Shown piece after piece: positions 15,681 to 16,565 of a stretch of DNA of 16,565 bases. The position numbers and the translations under genes were made by a program. Every line of letters begins with the position of its first letter. Positions within the stretch are counted from its first letter, which is position 1. Origin of the DNA: an uncultured Eubacteriales bacterium (GTDB taxonomy: Bacteria; Bacillota; Clostridia; Oscillospirales; Acutalibacteraceae); assembly GCA_948815685.1 (NCBI GenBank), contig CAQJOC010000014.1:1093-17657 (forward strand), given 5' to 3'. The notes beneath the pieces were generated by a model. It did not search any database. It was given only the letters and a program-made list of their open reading frames with translations, and was not told where the DNA came from.

Positions 15681-16223
15681 ATGAGTGACGTAACTAATAC
15701 AAAAGAAAATTTTTCTCAAATTCAAAATATAATGGAAAAAATAGGTAATGATAAAATTTTAACGGAAAAGTTTAAATCTTTTTCTTCATTAGAAGAAAGA
15801 TTTAAGTTTACTAAAGAGATATGTAATAAATTTCAAATTAATCCTTTATACTCTTTGGAAGAATTTAATAAATTTGAAATATTTATTTCAATAATGTATG
15901 AAATTAGCTTAGATAACAAACTTTCAGAAGAGTTCAAAAAAATAGATAATTTAGAAAAAATTTCTGAATTTTTGGGTACACTGATAAAAAATAAAAACCC
16001 ATCTATAGAGATATCCAAAAAAGACATAGAGGCATTTTTATATTCTGCTGTTGTATCCTCGGATAAAAATAAAGTTCCCGCAGATGGTCTCGATTCGGTT
16101 GCCGGCGGAAAAGGATTTTCCGTAGACATTGGTTTGGGGATTTATCAGCAAATGGGACTTTTTCATAGTGTCGGTATAGACTTGGGGCAAAAAATTGGTT
16201 CAATTATTTATAAAACAAAATAA
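15681..16223 (+). CDS. Putative peptide natural-product/bacteriocin precursor with tandem Nif11-like leader and double-glycine site
   Basis: I recognise no named gene. The 180-residue protein has two related leader segments: residues 17-65 (IMEKIGNDKILTEKFKSF...) and 71-119 (IMYEISLDNKLSEEFKKI...). Both match the Nif11-like leader pattern: helix, ND/LDN, L.E.FK, helix, acidic end. A double-glycine processing site follows, LDSVAGG, with L137 at -7, V140 at -4 and G142-G143 at -2/-1. The 37-residue core (144-180) has no cysteine, few serines and many glycines, with overlapping GxxxG spacing at G165, G169 and G173. The core is an internal duplication: FSVDIGLG (146-153) and HSVGIDLG (162-169). 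Leaders of this type are cut by C39-peptidase ABC exporters. No modification, export or immunity gene is in the window. It is alone on the plus strand, between tepA and a transposase relic. Product class is inference; coding status is well supported by promoter, SD and composition. Confidence 0.8.
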   Translation: MSDVTNTKENFSQIQNIMEKIGNDKILTEKFKSFSSLEERFKFTKEICNKFQINPLYSLEEFNKFEIFISIMYEISLDNKLSEEFKKIDNLEKISEFLGTLIKNKNPSIEISKKDIEAFLYSAVVSSDKNKVPADGLDSVAGGKGFSVDIGLGIYQQMGLFHSVGIDLGQKIGSIIYKTK

Positions 16224-16270
16224 AAACAACAAGTATTCACAAACAGAGAAAGCCGTGTTAAAATAAGAAT

Positions 16271-16565
16271 ATGAAGGGAAAAGTTCATATCCCACAGACA
16301 TAAAGGATAAGCAATGGGAAGATATAGCCCCGTTATACACAGGAATGCTGGACTGCAGGTGGGGCAGAGGTGTGCTGGCGGCTGCTGTATTGTACTTGGT
16401 GGATTCAGGGTGAAAATGGCGGCAGTTATCGCACGGTTTTCCGCCATATTCAACCGTGCATAGTTTTTATCGCCGAGCTCGATCAGTGGGCTTTGGGATA
16501 GAATACTAGGGCGTGTTCGCACGAAATAAAGCAACAAAAATAAAGACCAAATAGATAAAATTGAT
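16271..16565 (+). pseudogene. Decayed IS5-family transposase, N-terminal part (continues past the window)
   Basis: A GC-richer patch that translates, in pieces, into the start of an IS5/IS427-type transposase: YPTDIKDKQWEDIAPLYTG from 16288, then GVLAAAVLYLVDSG, KWRQLSHGFPPYSTVHSFYRRARS, and in another frame SGLWDRILGRVRTK. The match to the usual order (DKQWE..APL, R..V.AVLY.V.SG..WR.LP..FPP..TVH..F.R....G.W..I) is from memory of the family. Damage is plain: the ATG at 16271 is out of frame with the body, TGA interrupts at 16411, a one-base shift is needed near 16485, and TAA follows at 16527. The catalytic DDE part would lie beyond the right edge. Terminal inverted repeats were not identified. 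Not functional as read. Confidence 0.7.

Noticed and set aside
15661..15684. Seven-codon frame (MKEGFYL) overlapping the precursor start
   Set aside because: It contains the precursor's own Shine-Dalgarno and has no ribosome site of its own; most likely chance.
14768..16223. TepA as the protease that matures the precursor peptide
   Set aside because: TepA is a widespread housekeeping protein, acts inside the cell and is divergently transcribed; GG leaders are normally cut by C39 peptidases. Adjacency alone is not evidence.
16208..16537. 109-codon minus-strand frame over the transposase relic
   Set aside because: Antisense to the recognisable transposase pieces; no family resemblance and no convincing ribosome site.
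1..16565. CRISPR array, tRNA or rRNA genes
   Set aside because: No regularly spaced direct repeats and no recognisable tRNA or rRNA sequence seen on reading either strand; a covariance search was not possible here.

Overview
The window suggests a low-GC member of the Firmicutes, most likely class Clostridia. Base composition is strongly AT-rich, Shine-Dalgarno sites are strong (GGAGG type), and GTG and TTG starts occur. The order cmk - plsC - ispH is clostridial, and the IspH frame runs on past its usual C-terminus into what looks like the start of ribosomal protein S1, a fusion known from Clostridia. I cannot name the genus.

Layout, left to right. From 1 to 15550 every gene is on the minus strand, so transcription runs right to left. 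Positions 1-2196 hold the cell-core cluster cmk, plsC and ispH(-rpsA, cut by the window edge). A 505-base gene-free stretch (2197-2701) separates it from thrS (2702-4618). Upstream of thrS is a tight four-gene spermidine/putrescine importer, potA-potB-potC-potD (8700-4676). Next come cysS (8833-10302), lysC (10576-11787), a class A penicillin-binding protein (11881-14238), another gene-free stretch (14239-14767) and a ClpP-fold protease of the TepA type (14768-15550).

At 15.6 kb the strand switches. A well-formed promoter (TTGACT, 17 bases, TACAAT) drives the only plus-strand intact gene, a 180-residue protein at 15681-16223. It looks like a peptide natural-product or bacteriocin precursor: two tandem Nif11-like leader repeats, a textbook double-glycine cleavage site, and a 37-residue glycine-rich, cysteine-free core that is itself an internal duplication. 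Just downstream lies a GC-richer, badly decayed IS5-type transposase fragment that runs off the right edge.

How the genes fit together: most are housekeeping genes for CTP/dCTP supply, phospholipid, isoprenoid, translation, peptidoglycan, aspartate-family amino acids and polyamine uptake. The accessory and most novel part is the right end (precursor gene plus transposase relic). A second oddity is the potD 3' end, whose frame adds a membrane segment and then a short peptide resembling the first 24 residues of ThrS, with its own ribosome-binding site, 57 bases before the real thrS.
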